Part shown: piece by piece, positions 23,831-35,500 of the stretch
Layout of the letters: every line of letters starts with the position of its first letter
Position numbering within the stretch: position 1 is the stretch's first letter
Assembly: GCA_014155875.1 (NCBI GenBank)
Contig: JACEFZ010016110.1
Span: 24,767 to 88,766 of the forward strand
Source: Cepaea nemoralis
Taxonomy: Eukaryota > Mollusca > Gastropoda > Stylommatophora > Helicidae
DNA length: 64,000 nucleotides
Direction: 5' to 3'
The notes under the pieces: model-generated
The model's database searches: none
Told to the model about the DNA's origin: nothing
What the model saw: the letters and a program-made list of their open reading frames with translations, nothing else
Made by a program: the position numbers and the translations under genes

Positions 23831-25945
23831 TACAAGGAGAAATGTAACACAGGGGATTATTGTGGGAAATACAGGGAGACATATGACACCAGATATTGCT
23901 GTAGGAAATACAGGGATAAATGTTGCATCAGGGATTTTTGTAGGAAATACAGAGAGAAATATAACACCGGGGATTATTGTACGAAATACAGGGAGACATG
24001 TAACACCAGAGATTGCTGTAGGAATTGCATGGAGAAATGTGACACCGGGGTTTGTTATAGGAAATACATGGATAAATGTGACACCGGGGATCGATGTAGG
24101 AAATACAGGGAAGAATGTGGCGCCAGGGATTGTTGTAGGAAATACATGGAGAAATGCGACACCGGGGATCGATGTAGGAAATACAGGGAAGAATGTGGTG
24201 CCAGGGATTGTTGTAGGAAATACATGGAGAAATGCGACACCGGGGATTGTTGTAGGAAATACAGGGAAGAATGTGGCGCCAGGGATTGTTGTAGGAAATA
24301 CATGGAGAAATGCGACACCGGGGATTGTTGTAGGAAATACAGGGAAGAATGTGGCGCCAGGGATTGTTGTAGGAAATACAAGGAGGAATGTGGCGCCAGG
24401 GATTGTTGTAGGAAATACAGGGAAGAATGTGGCGCCAGGGATTGTTGTAGGAAATACATGGAGAAATGCGACACCGGGGATTGTTGTAGGAAATACAGGG
24501 AAGAATGTGGCGCCAGGGATTGTTGTAGGAAATACAGGGAAGAATGTGGCGCCAGGGATTGTTGTAGGAAATACAGGGAAGAATGTGGCGCCAGGGATTG
24601 TTGTAGGACATACATGGAGAAATGCGACACCGGGGATTGTTGTAGGAAATACAGGGAAGAATGTGGTGCCAGGGATTGTTGTAGGAAATACATGGAGAAA
24701 TGCGACACCGGGGATTGTTGTAGGAAATACAGGGAAGAATGTGGCGCCAGGGATTGTTGTAGGAAATACATGGAGAAATGCGACACCGGGGATTGTTGTA
24801 GGAAATACAGGGAAGAATGTGGCGCCAGGGATTGTTGTAGGAAATACATGGAGAAATGCGACACCGGGGATTGTTGTAGGAAATACAGGGAAGAATATGG
24901 CGCCAGGGATTGTTGTAGGAAATACATGGAGAAATGCGACACCGGGGATTGATGTAGGAAATACAGGGAAGAATGTGGCGCCAGGGATTGTTGTAGGAAA
25001 TACATGGAGAAATGCGACACCGGGGATTGTTGTAGGAAATACAGGGAAGAATATGGCGCCAGGGATTGTTGTAGGAAATACATGGAGAAATGCGACACCG
25101 GAGATTGTTGTAGGAAATACAGGGAAGAATGTGGCGCCAGGGATTGTTGTAGGAAATACATGGAGAAATGCGACACCGGGGATTGTTGTAGGAAATACAG
25201 GGAAGAATGTGGCGCCAGGGATTGTTGTAGGAAATACATGGAGAAATGCGACACCGGGGATTGTTGTAGGAAATACAGGGAAGAATGTGGCGCCAGGGAT
25301 TGTTGTAGGAAATACAGGGAGAATGTGGCGCCAGGGATTGTTGTAGGAAATTCAGGGAAGAATGTGGCGCCAGGGATTGTTGTAGGAAATACAGGGAAGA
25401 ATGTGGCGCCAGGGATTGTTGTAGGAAATACATGGAGAAATGCGACACCGGGGATTGTTGTAGGAAATACAGGGAAGAATGTGGTGCCAGGGATTGTTGT
25501 AGGAAATACATGGAGAAATGCGACACCGGGGATTGTTGTAGGAAATACAGGGAAGAATGTGGCGCCAGGGATTGTTGTAGGAAATACATGGAGAAATGCG
25601 ACACCGGGGATTGTTGTAGGAAATACAGGGAAGAATGTGGCGCCAGGGATTGTTGTAGGAAATACATGGAGAAATGCGACACCGGGGATTGTTGTAGGAA
25701 ATACAGGGAAGAATGTGGCGCCAGGGATTGTTGTAGGAAATACATGGAGAAATGCGACACCGGGGATTGTTGTAGGAAATACAGGGAAGAATGTGGCGCC
25801 AGGGATTGTTGTAGGAAATACATGGAGAAATGCGACACCGGGGATTGTTGTAGGAAATACAGGGAAGAATGTGGCGCCAGGGATTGTTGTAGGAAATACA
25901 TGGAGACATGTGACACTACATGCTGTTGTAATAGATAGATACAGT
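23831..25945. repeat. 39-bp satellite arranged as 78-bp dimers
   Basis: About 54 units of 39 bp. Type A has GGGATTGTTGTAGGAAATAC followed by AGGGAAGAATGTGGCGCCA; type B has the same start followed by ATGGAGAAATGCGACACCG. A and B mostly alternate, giving a 78-bp higher-order unit, with runs of A at about 24360-24600 and 25300-25420. The left edge (23831-24130) is diverged. The 39-bp length keeps several frames open on both strands, the longest over 700 codons. Confidence 0.95.
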
Positions 25946-25949
25946 GAGA

Positions 25950-27245
25950 AATGTGACAGACGGTGAACCTGGAGAACATACGAGTGTGAACCTGGAGAAC
26001 ATACGAGTGTGAACCTGGAGAACATACGAGTGTGAACCTGGAGAACAGACGGATGTGAACCTGGAGAAGAAACGAGTGTGAACCTGGAGAACAGACGAGT
26101 GTGAACCTGGAGAAGAAACGAGTGAGAACCTGGAGAAGAAACGAGTGTGAACCTGGAGAACATACGAGTGTGAACCTGGAGAACATACGAGTGTGAACCT
26201 TGAGAACAGACGGATGTGAATCTGGAGAAGAAACGAGTGTGAACCTGGAGAACAGACGAGTGTGAACCTGGAGAAGAAACCAGTGTGAACCTGGAGAAGA
26301 AACGAGTGTGAACCTGGAGAAGAAATGAATGTGAACCTGGAGAACAGACGAGTGTGAACCTGGAGAAGAAATGAGTGTGAACCTGGAGAACAGACGAGTG
26401 TGAACCTGGAGAAGAAACGAGTGTGAACCTGGAGAACAGACGAGTGTGAACCTGGAGAAGAAACGAGTGTGAACCTGGAAAAGAAACGAGTGTGAACCTG
26501 GAGAAGAAACCAGTGTGAACCTGGAGAACAGACGATTGTGAACCTGGAGAACAGACGAGTGTGAACCTGGAGAAGAAATGAGTGTGAATCTGGAGAAGAA
26601 ATGAGTGTGAACCTTGAGAAGAAACGAGTGTGAACCTGGAGAAGAAACCAGTGTGAACCTGGAGAACAGACGATTGTGAACCTGGAGAACAGACGAGTGT
26701 GAACCTGGAGAAGAAATGAGTGTGAATCTGGAGAAGAAATGAGTGTGAACCTTGAGGAGAAACGAGTGTGAACCTGGAGAAGAAACGTGTGTGAACCTGG
26801 AGAAGAAATTAGTGTGAGCCTGGAGAAGAAACGTGTGTGAACCTGGAGAAGAAATGAGTGTGAACCTGGAGAAGAAACGAGTGTGAACCTGGAGAAGAAA
26901 CGAGTGTGAACCTGGAGAACAGACGAGTGTGAACCTGGAAAAGAAACGAGTGTGAACCTAGAGAACAGACGAGTGTGAACCTAGAGAAAAGACGAGTGTG
27001 AACTAGAGAACAGACGAGTGTGAACCTGAAGAAGAAACAAGTGTGAACCTGGAGAAAGACGCGTGTGAACCTGGAGAAGAGACGAGTGTGAACCTGGAGA
27101 ACAAGCGAGTGTGAACCTAAGAACAGACGAGTATGAACCTGGAGAACAGACAAGTGTGAACCTGGAGAAGAAACGAATGTGAACTTGGAGAACAAACGAG
27201 TGTGAATCTGGAGAAGAAACGAGTGTGAACCTGGAAAAGATACGA
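25950..27245. repeat. 23-bp satellite
   Basis: About 56 copies of GTGTGAACCTGGAGAA plus CATACGA, CAGACGA, GAAACGA or GAAATGA. The right end (26930-27240) becomes irregular with small deletions. Confidence 0.95.
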
Positions 27246-27327
27246 AGAAAGGGGAGTAAATAGTTACCGACTATAAATACAAACGTGTGCTAATGTTGGA
27301 CTTAATGCTGGTCTCTGGTTATTTCAG

Positions 27328-27397
27328 AGTAGAATCTGACAAAACATGAACATATGTAGGGCGCAGTTCCGTGACTCAAAGACATCATACGCCACAG
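27328..27397 (+). CDS. candidate exon with 5' UTR and start codon
   Basis: A 70-bp segment bounded by an excellent acceptor (TCTCTGGTTATTTCAG at 27312-27327) and an excellent donor (CACAG/GTAAGTATTG at 27398). All three frames have a stop in the first half, then ATG at about 27346 opens MNICRAQFRDSKTSYAT to the donor in phase 1. This fits a spliced exon that carries the end of a 5' UTR and the start codon. The protein family is not recognisable from 17 residues. It could equally be a non-coding RNA exon. Confidence 0.42.
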
Positions 27398-28017
27398 GTA
27401 AGTATTGTTTACACAGCTGTCACTGCAGAAGTCGTATCATCGTTGGTAGATAGATGAAAGTAAACACGGGATATAACATGGGCAGGCCAACAGATGTGGG
27501 GTGTGCTCTCGTCAGCTGTGCAGCAGGGCGTCAAGGGACATCTGCCTGAGAAGCTCATTCATGTGCAGTACATATCCCCCACGTGTGTTTGTGGTTACTG
27601 CTGTTTAATGTGATCGCATGTAGTTGTCGGAACTCTGGTTTCTCATTTATTATCTCACGTGACTTCACATCCAGATCCGAGAACTACGACCCGCTCGGGA
27701 GTATTTCATCGGTTGCCTAGTTTCTTCAGCTAAGGCGGTAAATGTGAGACGCCTGTACATCCCAACACACTCTATACAATCTCACTGTCACTCCATGCAA
27801 GGCTGCCTTCCCGTGCGGCACCACAACCCATCCACCCCACCCCGAACTATCTCACCAATGTCACAAACATTTCTAACCGTATCTTCACCCTGAACCATTC
27901 CAGTGCCGCCCCTCTTCCACCCGTTGATCCTGCTGTCATCCAATGCACCAAAGGAAAAAAGACACCACTTTGTGAAAAGTACACGTTTGCCTGGGGCATC
28001 TTGTATCTATATCATAT
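27398..28017. other. unique sequence, no further gene seen
   Basis: If the preceding exon is real, this would be the start of its intron. CACGTG sits in TCTCACGTGACTTC near 27655. No other exon, RNA or transposon end recognised. Confidence 0.5.
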
Positions 28018-28345
28018 ATCTCTCTCGTGTGTATTTGCCACAGCTCTCAGACTCACCGGCCACTCGGAATCTCTCTCGTGTGTATTTGCCACAGCTCTCA
28101 GACTCACCGGCCACTCGGAATCTCTCTCGTGTGTATTTGCCACAGCTCTCAGACTCACCGGCCACTCGGAATCTCTCTCGTGTGTATTTGCCACAGCTCT
28201 CAGACTCACCGGCCACTCGGAATCTCTCTCGTGTGTATTTGCCACAGCTCTCAGACTCACCGGCCACTCGGAATCTCTCTCGTGTGTATTTGCCACAGCT
28301 CCCAGACTCACCGGCCACTCGGAATCTCTCTCGTATGTGAATCGG
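28018..28345. repeat. 51-bp repeat, 6+ copies
   Basis: Nearly identical copies of a 51-bp unit containing CTCTCGTGTGTATTTGCCAC, AGCTCTCAGACTCACCGG and CCACTCGGAAT. Only one or two substitutions separate copies (CTCTCAG/CTCCCAG), so the array is young. Both strands are open because 51 is divisible by three. Confidence 0.95.
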
Positions 28346-28424
28346 CCAACACAGTCTGTACATGTGTACACGTACACAAGAGAGAGTGGGTGGGATTTAT
28401 ATAAATGTGTGTCTGAAGGTGAAT

Positions 28425-28453
28425 GAGAGAGATAGAGATAGATAGAGAGTGAG

Positions 28454-28503
<50 letters not shown>

Positions 28504-28584
28504 GAGAGAGAGAGGAGAGAGCAAGATAGAATGCAAGAGAGAGATAGAGATAGATAGAGAGTGAGTGGAGAGAGAGAGAGTGAG

Positions 28585-28615
<31 letters not shown>

Positions 28616-28863
28616 AGTGGAGAGAGAGAGAGAGAGTGAGTGGAGAGAGAGAGAGAGAGTGAGTGGAGAGAGAGAGAGAGTGGAGAGAGAGAGAGTGAGT
28701 GGAGAGAGAGAGAGTGAGTGGAGAGAGAGAGTGAGTGGAGAGAGAGAGAGAGAGTGAGTGGAGAGAGAGAGAGTGAGTGGAGAGAGAGAGAGAGCGAGAG
28801 AGAGAGAGAGAGGAGAGAGCAAGATAGAATGCAAGAGAGAGATAGAGATAGATAGAGAGTGAG

Positions 28864-28914
<51 letters not shown>

Positions 28915-29353
28915 AGAGAGAGAGAGAGGAGAGAGCAAGATAGAATGCAAGAGAGAGATAGAGCGAGAGAGAATTTTGATAAAGAGCACACGAAGGAGAA
29001 AGATAGCGTGCGCGGGACTGTGTGTCTGTGAAAGAGATCGAGAGAAAGAGAGGGGGATGGGGGAGGGATATCAAGAGAGAGAGATAGGGAGAGTGTGTAC
29101 GAAAGAGATCGAAAGAAAGAGAGAAAGAATGACAGAGCAAGGGAGTGTGTGCGTGTGTGAAAGAGAGCAAGAGAGAAGAGAGCGGGGGGAGAGAAAGAGC
29201 GACAGAGAAAAAGAGAGAGTGACAGAGAGAAAGAGAGAGAGGGACAGAAAGATAGAATGTGTGTGTGCGTGTGTGTGTGTGAAAGAGGCGAGAGAGAAAC
29301 AGAGAGAGATCTAGAGTGCGGGAGAGAGAAAGAGAACAAGAGGGATATATAGT

Positions 29354-29391
<38 letters not shown>

Positions 29392-29440
29392 ACGAAAGAG
29401 AACGAAAGAGAGAGAGAGAGAGATCAAGGAGGTAATAACT
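28425..29440. repeat. GA-rich compound microsatellite with (GT)n
   Basis: Imperfect (AG)n with interspersed GAGTGAGTGGAGAG blocks. A longer block with GCAAGATAGAATGCAAGAGA recurs near 28518, 28817 and 28935. A (GT)n run of about 15 units lies at 29358-29388. Confidence 0.95.
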
Positions 29441-29524
29441 AAAGGGAAGCAACTACGTATTGGTTGGAACAATACAATTTAGCCAGCATTATGTCCCGTG
29501 TCGATTGGTTAGTGTGCCAGCTTG

Positions 29525-29670
29525 TCGAGACAGGGGGGAAACCCCGGCAGAGACAGGGGAGAGCCTGGCAGAGACCCCGGCAGAGACAGGGGAGACCCAG
29601 CAGAGACAGGGGAGATCCCAGCAGATACAGGGGAGATCCCAGCAGATTCAGGGGAGACCCCAGCAGATGA
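29525..29670. repeat. ~21-bp repeat
   Basis: Seven imperfect copies of CAGAGACAGGGGAGACCC(C/A)G and CAGATACAGGGGAGATCCCAG-like units. Confidence 0.88.
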
Positions 29671-29739
29671 ATTATTCCGGCCACTACGATTCGGGACAAT
29701 TTCTGCACAAGAAAGGTGACGAGGAAAGGAACTGAGCAA

Positions 29740-30055
29740 CACCACATAATATGCGCACTACAGTACATCACGTGACACACCACAGAACATGACGTGACAC
29801 AATGCATTACATGACGTGGCACACTACACTACATGACATGACACACCACAGTACATCACGTGACATACTACACCATAGGACGTGACACAATACACCCCAT
29901 CACGTGACACACAAAACTACATCACGCGATACACTACACTACATGGCGTGACATAATACACTACATGACGTGGCACACTGCACTACGTGACGTGACACAC
30001 TATATTGCATGGCGTGACACACTAAACTACGTGACGTGACACACAACACAATGTC
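29740..30055. repeat. ~22-24-bp diverged repeat
   Basis: About 13 imperfect copies of ACACTACACTACATGACGTG with ACGTGACACA junctions. TGACGT/CACGTGA motifs recur because they are part of the unit. Confidence 0.88.
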
Positions 30056-30074
30056 AGGTAACATGCTACAGTTA

Positions 30075-30275
30075 TCAACAAGACTGCACTCTGCACGCTA
30101 AATTTAAACAAAAATTAAGTTGCATGTCCTGGGCAAATTTTACGTTCGGTAGTTTTCCATTGCTTTCTGAACGACCGGCTCCTATACCTTTTTCGAAAAA
30201 ACCAGCACCACTGTGTTTCGAACCCGGGTATACGGGCTCACAAGCCGCGTTCGCAAGCCCTTCACACAATTCTAC
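30075..30275 (-). mobile_element. possible SINE-like dispersed repeat, copy 1
   Basis: A ~40-bp core, ACGTTCGGTAGTTTTCCATT and onward to CTGAACGACCGGCTC (30141-30181), recurs at about 80% identity at 43788-43827. On the minus strand GGGTTCGAAAC (30213-30223), resembling an RNA polymerase III B box, lies upstream of the core, as in a tRNA-derived SINE. Boundaries and tail are not visible. The family cannot be named. Confidence 0.45.
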
Positions 30276-30277
30276 TT

Positions 30278-30430
30278 GTTACATGTCACAAATGCTAAAG
30301 ATCCTGTTACATGTCACAAATGCTAAAGGTCCTGTTACATGTCACAAATGCTAAAGGTCCTGTTACATGTCACAAATGCTAAAGGTCCTGTTACATGTCA
30401 CAAATGCAAAAGGTCCTGTTACATGCCACA
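30278..30430. repeat. 28-bp repeat
   Basis: Five to six copies of a 28-bp unit, CCTGTTACATGTCACAAATG plus CTAAAGGT, nearly identical. Confidence 0.95.
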
Positions 30431-31965
30431 AGTAGCTGGAGAAGCTAGTGTACTGGACAAGCTACTGTACTGGACAGGCTAGTGTACTGGACAGGCTACT
30501 GTACTGGACAGGCTACTGTACTGGACAGGCTACTGTACTGGACAGGCTAGTGTACTGGACAGGTTAGTGTACTGGACAGGCTACTGTACTGGACAGGCTA
30601 GTGTACTGGACAGGTTAGTGTACTGGACAGGCTAGTGTACTGGACAGGTTAGTGTACTGGACAGGCTAGTGTACTGGACAGGTTAGTGCACTGGACAGGC
30701 TACTGTACTGGACAAGCTACTGTACTGGACAGGCTAGTGTACTAGACAGGCTAGTGTACTGGACAGGTTAGTGTACTGGACAGGCTAGTGTACTGGACAG
30801 GCTAGTGTACTAGACAGGCTAGTGTGCTAGACAGGCTAGTGTACTGGCCAGGCTACTGTACTGGACAGGCTAGTGTACTGGACAGGCTACTGTACTAGAC
30901 AGGCTAGTGTACTAGACAGGCTACTGTACTAGACAGGCTAGTGTACTAGACAGGCTAGTGTACTGGACAGGTTAGTGTACTAGACAGGCTAGTGTACTGG
31001 CCAGGCTACTGTACTGGACAGGCTAGTGTACTGGACAGGCTACTGTACTAGACAGGCTAGTGTACTAGACAGGCTACTGTACTAGACAGGCTAGTGTACT
31101 GGACAGGCTACTGTACTGGACAGGTTAGTTAGTGTACTGGACAGGCTACTGTACTGGACAGGCTAGTGTACTGGCCAGGCTACTGTACTGGACAGGCTAG
31201 TGTACTGGACAGGCTACTGTGGTGGACAGCCTACTGTGCTGGACAGGCTACTGTACTGGACAGGCTACTGTACTGGACAGGCTAGTTAATGTACTGGATA
31301 GGCTAGTGTACTGGACAGGCTAGTGTACTGGCCAGGCTAGTATACTGGCCAGGCTACTGTACTGGACAGGCTAGTGTACTGGCCAGGCTATTGTACTGGA
31401 CAGGCTACTGTACTGGCCAGGCTAGTGTACTGGACAGGCTAGTGTACTGGACAGGCTACTGTACTGGACAGGCTAGTTAGTGTACTAGACAGGCTACTGT
31501 ACTGGGCAGGCTAGTTAGTGTACTGGACAGGCTACTGTACTGGACAGGCTACTGTACTGGACAGGCTAGTTAGTGTACTGGACAGGCTAGTGTACTGGAC
31601 AGGCTAGTTAGTGTACTGGACAGGCTACTGTACTGGCCAGGCTAGTTAGTGTACTGGACAGGCTACTGTACTGGACAGGCTACTGTACTGGACAGGCTAG
31701 TTAGTGTACTGGACAGGCTTGTGTACTGGACAGGCTACTGTACTGGACAGGCTAGTGTACTGGACAGGCTACTGTACTGGACAGGCTAATGTACTAGACA
31801 GGCTAGTGTACTGGACAGGCTAATAATTAGTGTACTTTACAGGCTAATTAGTGTACTGGACAGGCTAATTAGTGTACTGGACAGGGTAGTGTACTGGACA
31901 GACTAGTTAGTGTACTGGACAGGTTGGTGTACTTGACATGCTAAAGTGCTAGCCACTAGCTACAA
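30431..31965. repeat. 17-bp satellite
   Basis: About 88 copies of CTGGACAGGCTAGTGTA. Variants are CTACTGTA, GTTAGTGTA, CTAGACAGG and CTGGCCAGG. A 21-bp form with a duplicated GTTA becomes common from about 31120 onward. Confidence 0.95.
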
Positions 31966-32290
31966 GGCCTCTCTGGAACCCTGAGCCCTAAAATATATAT
32001 TTATCTAGGTCAAACAAGTGAGCCAGTTTCACGTTAGTTAGCACATTCGATGCTCATTATAGCTGTGTAATGTCAGTAGCTGTAGTCTCTTGTGACATCA
32101 CAGGTCATACAGTGTCACGTGATCTGGGGACATGTGACCTGTAGCAGGTCACTGGAACAAACAACATTCCACGGCTTCCCCCACGTGGTCGGGGTCAGGG
32201 GTCAGTGGTTGTCATTTCCTGCATGTTGTTGTGGGTGTTCAGCTGGCAGGTGAGCCATGTTGTTTACTGCAAGTACGCGCCCATGGGCTG
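31966..32290. other. unique spacer, no gene seen
   Basis: Non-repetitive. It contains GTCACGTGATC near 32113, one of several palindromic E-boxes in the window. No exon signals convincing enough to call. Confidence 0.5.
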
Positions 32291-32295
32291 AATAT

Positions 32296-32297
<2 letters not shown>

Positions 32298-32378
<81 letters not shown>

Positions 32379-32580
32379 AACACACACACACACAAACACA
32401 CACACAAACACACACACATATACACACATTCTCTTCTTGTCTCTTCCTCCCTACTTTATCTCTCTCATTCCCTTCCTTTCTCTCTCTCCCTTCTTTATCG
32501 CATTCTTTCTTTCTCTCCCTCCCTTTTTTATCTCCCTCTTTCTCTCCCTCTCTCATGCTCTTCCTTTCTCTTTTTACATC
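32298..32580. repeat. (CT)n-(CA)n compound microsatellite and CT-rich tail
   Basis: (CT)n at about 32300-32367, then CACACA/CACAAACACA to 32425, then irregular CT-rich sequence with TCTCTCCCTTCTTTATC blocks to about 32580. Confidence 0.95.
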
Positions 32581-32689
32581 ACATACTTTTTATGTACACA
32601 TTTTTCTGCATGTTTAACATTTTTATGAGACTGCTCATGACAATTGTCAGTGTATGTGTGTGAGTAAAGTGTGGGAGGTTGTTCATACT

Positions 32690-34378
32690 AGTTTCACTGC
32701 TATCTTGAGACATTTTGTATGTGCCTAGATGTGAGGAGGTGTGAGTGTGTGTGGAGGATGTGTGTGAGTGTGGGTGGGGGATGTGTGGGTGGGGGATGTG
32801 TGGGTGGGGATATGCGTTTGGATGGGTTGGGGTGTGTGGTTTTGGTGGGTAGTGATATTTCTGGGTGTTGGTGGGATGTGTGGGGGTGAAAGTAGGGGTG
32901 TGGGAATGGGTGTGGGGGATGTGTATATGGGTGGAGGATATGTGTATGGGATGGATGCAGGGGATGTGTGTTTGTGTGGATGGTTTGAGGAAGTATGTGT
33001 GGGTGGCGGGGTTGTGTGGGTAGGGGATTGTGTTGGGTGGATTGGGGATGCAAGGGCAGGTGGGGAGAAGTGTATGGTGTGTGGGTGTGAGATATGTGTG
33101 TGGTGTGTTGGTGCGGGATGTGTGCATGATGTGTGGGTGGAGGGTATGTTTGTGGTGGTATGGGTGAGGATATGTGTGTGGGTGGAGGATAGTGGGTGGT
33201 GTGGGGGATGTGTGTGGTGGGGGATGTGTGTGATGGGTGCGGGGAATGTGTGTATGGGTGGGGTATATGTGGGGGTGAGTAGGGGATGTGTGGTGGTTGG
33301 GGGAAGTATGTAGAGGTGTGTGGGTGGGAAATGTGTGCGTGGATGGGGAATGAGTGGGTGAGGGTGTGTGAGTGGCTTAGGGTTGTGTAGGTCGGAGAGG
33401 GAGTTGTATGTGTCGGGATGGGATTTGTGAGTGGGTGGAGGATGTGTGTGGGTAGGGGTATTTTGATCGTGAGATGTTTGGTTGGGGTGGGTGGGTGGGT
33501 GGGGGTGTGGGTGCGTAGTGGAGGATGTATGCGTGAGTGAGTGTGTGTTGGTGGACGGGTAGGGAATGCGTGTGTGGGTGGGGAGAGGTGTGTGGTGTGT
33601 TGGTTGGGGATATTGTGTGGGTGAGGTATGTGTGTGTTTTGTGGTGTGGGGTGGATGGGTAAGGGTATCTGTGTGGGTGTGGGTGGGGATATTGTGTGGT
33701 ATCTGGGTGGGGGATATGTGTGTGGTGTGTAAGTGGAGATGTGTTGGTGAGGGATATGTGTATGTATGTGTGGTGCGTGGGTTGGGAATATTGCGTGGTA
33801 GGGGGTGTATGTGATGTGCGGGTGGGGGATTGGGTTAAGGCATGTGTGGGTGGGTGGAAGTTGTATGTGTGGTTGGTGGGGTGTGTGTGAGTGGTTTGGG
33901 GATGTGTGAGTGGTTTGGGGATGTATGGGTGGTTAGGGAGATGTGTGTGTGTGTGTGGGGGGGGGGGGGGGTAGGGACATGTCAGTTGGTGGGGATGTGT
34001 GTGTATGGTTTGGGGATGTGTGAGTGGATGTGCGATGTGTGGGTTGGTAGGGGATTGTGTGCATGGGGAGGGGATATGTGGTCGATGGAGATGTGGCTGG
34101 GGGATGTGTGGTTTGAGGTGTGGGTGGGGAGATGATGTGTGGCTTAGGATGTGGATGGGCGTGGGATGTGTGGGTTAGTGGGGGAATGTTTGTGGGTGGC
34201 GAGTGTGTTTTGGTTGGGGGATCAGATGAGGGTAGTGTGTGTGGGTGAGGGATGTGCGCGAGGGGGATGGGTCGGTTGGTGGGGTATGTATGTGTCCCTG
34301 GTGTGCGTGTGTGTGGGTAGGTGGGGATGTGTGTGTGGGTGGGGTGATGTATGGATAAGTGGGAGATGGGCCTCATAA
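32690..34378. repeat. GT-rich degenerate minisatellite
   Basis: About 1.7 kb in which the plus strand is almost devoid of C. Words such as GGGGGATGTGTGTGTGGGTG, GGTTGGGGATATTGTGTGG and TGTGTGAGTG recur at irregular 20-45-bp spacing. A run of 14 G lies near 33958-33971. Long Val/Cys/Gly/Trp-rich frames on the plus strand are compositional artefacts. Confidence 0.92.
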
Positions 34379-34384
34379 CATGGT

Positions 34385-34553
34385 AATAAGCCTTGTTTAT
34401 GTTTACAACATTCATTTCACAATGTTTATTTTTCTTCCTATGTAAATGTATAATGCTCTTGATGAATGAAAGACGAGTGATTGGAAGGGCCGAATGTAAG
34501 ACGGGCCTGCGCGCCCAATTTGTGACCCTAATAAAGTTGATTTGATTTGATTT
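34385..34553 (+). mobile_element. 3' end of a LINE or SINE with TTGAT-type tail
   Basis: About 165 bp of ordinary-composition sequence ends in CCTAATAAAGTTGATTTGATTTGATT. An AATAAA followed by a short (TTGAT)n-like tail is the usual 3' terminus of several animal non-LTR elements and their SINEs. It lies between two low-complexity tracts. The 5' boundary near 34385 and the family are uncertain. Confidence 0.5.
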
Positions 34554-34866
34554 CCTCCCTTCTTTATCTCTCTCATTCTCTTCTCTTCTCTTCCTCCCTT
34601 CTTTATCTTTCTTATTCTCTTCCTTTCTCTCCCTCTCTTCTTTATCTCTCTCATCCCTCCCCTTATCTCGCTCTATTTCTGTCACCTCTGTCCTGTTATT
34701 TCTCCTTCTATCTCTCTCTTTTTAAAAGATGTTTTAATCTCTCTCTCTTTCTCAGTCTCTAACTCTCTCTGCTTCTATTTCTCCCTACTTCTATTTCTCT
34801 CTACTTTTCTATCTCCCTCTGTAATTATCTCTTTATCAGCGTCTCTGTCTCTTAGTCTATCTCTAA

Positions 34867-34897
<31 letters not shown>

Positions 34898-35011
34898 TTC
34901 TCTCTCTTTGTCTCTCTCTCTCGCTGTGGGTCTAACTCTCTCTCTCTCTCTCTCTCTCTGGGTCTAACTCTCTCTCTCTCTGTGGGTCTAACTCTATCTC
35001 TCTGTGGGTCT

Positions 35012-35093
<82 letters not shown>

Positions 35094-35103
35094 CTAACTC
35101 TAT
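34554..35103. repeat. CT-rich microsatellite tract
   Basis: Irregular (TCTTTAT/TCTCTC) sequence with CTCTGTGGGTCTAACTCT interruptions near 34925, 34967 and 34981, and a pure (CT)n run from about 35013 to 35090. Confidence 0.95.
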
Positions 35104-35249
35104 CTCCAGAAAGCCGTTGCAACGGCTGATGGAGTCAGACTGTGTCCATTAACTTCGGTTGGTAAAAGATGACACAGCCCATCAGAGAGCGCGCTGACTG
35201 ACACACTACAGACAGCAAACAGCACGCGGAATGTTGAACACTCACGTAC

Positions 35250-35331
35250 CTGCCATAGATCGTCTCTTAGACTTGTTCGACTTGGAGAAGAAGAACAGCA
35301 TGCTCCTGCTTTTTCTCCGTGAGAACGCCAT
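35250..35331 (-). CDS. candidate start-codon exon (unidentified basic/Ser-rich N-terminus)
   Basis: On the minus strand ATG in a favourable context (GACACAATGGCG) opens MAFSRRKSRSMLFFFSKSNK followed by SKRRSMA, then a strong donor (GGCAG/GTACGTGAG) in phase 1. The 27 residues are rich in Arg, Lys and Ser around one hydrophobic patch. CpG-containing sequence, a CCAAT box and a palindromic E-box lie upstream. The family is not recognised. It may be an alternative first exon of the gene containing the 59410-60629 exon, since both are on the minus strand, but nothing proves that. Confidence 0.42.
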
Positions 35332-35394
35332 TGTGTCTCCACTACACGTGTAGCACAAGTCAATTTATCCCGTGGAACTGGCTAGCAAATTTTG

Positions 35395-35500
35395 CAGTGT
35401 ATTCATCACAACTACACAGCCCGTGGGAACACACGGGCCCCACTAGAACACACAGGCCGCTAGAACACACAGGCCGCTAGAACACACAGGCCGCTAGAAG
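35395..35500. repeat. 17-bp repeat, ~4 copies
   Basis: GAACACACAGGCCGCTA repeated three to four times just upstream (minus-strand sense) of the ATG exon, where a 5' UTR or promoter would lie. Confidence 0.92.

Noticed and set aside
28308..29452. Ser/Leu-rich minus-strand frames over GA/CT tracts
   Set aside because: (CT)n reads as alternating Ser-Leu in any frame; purely compositional.
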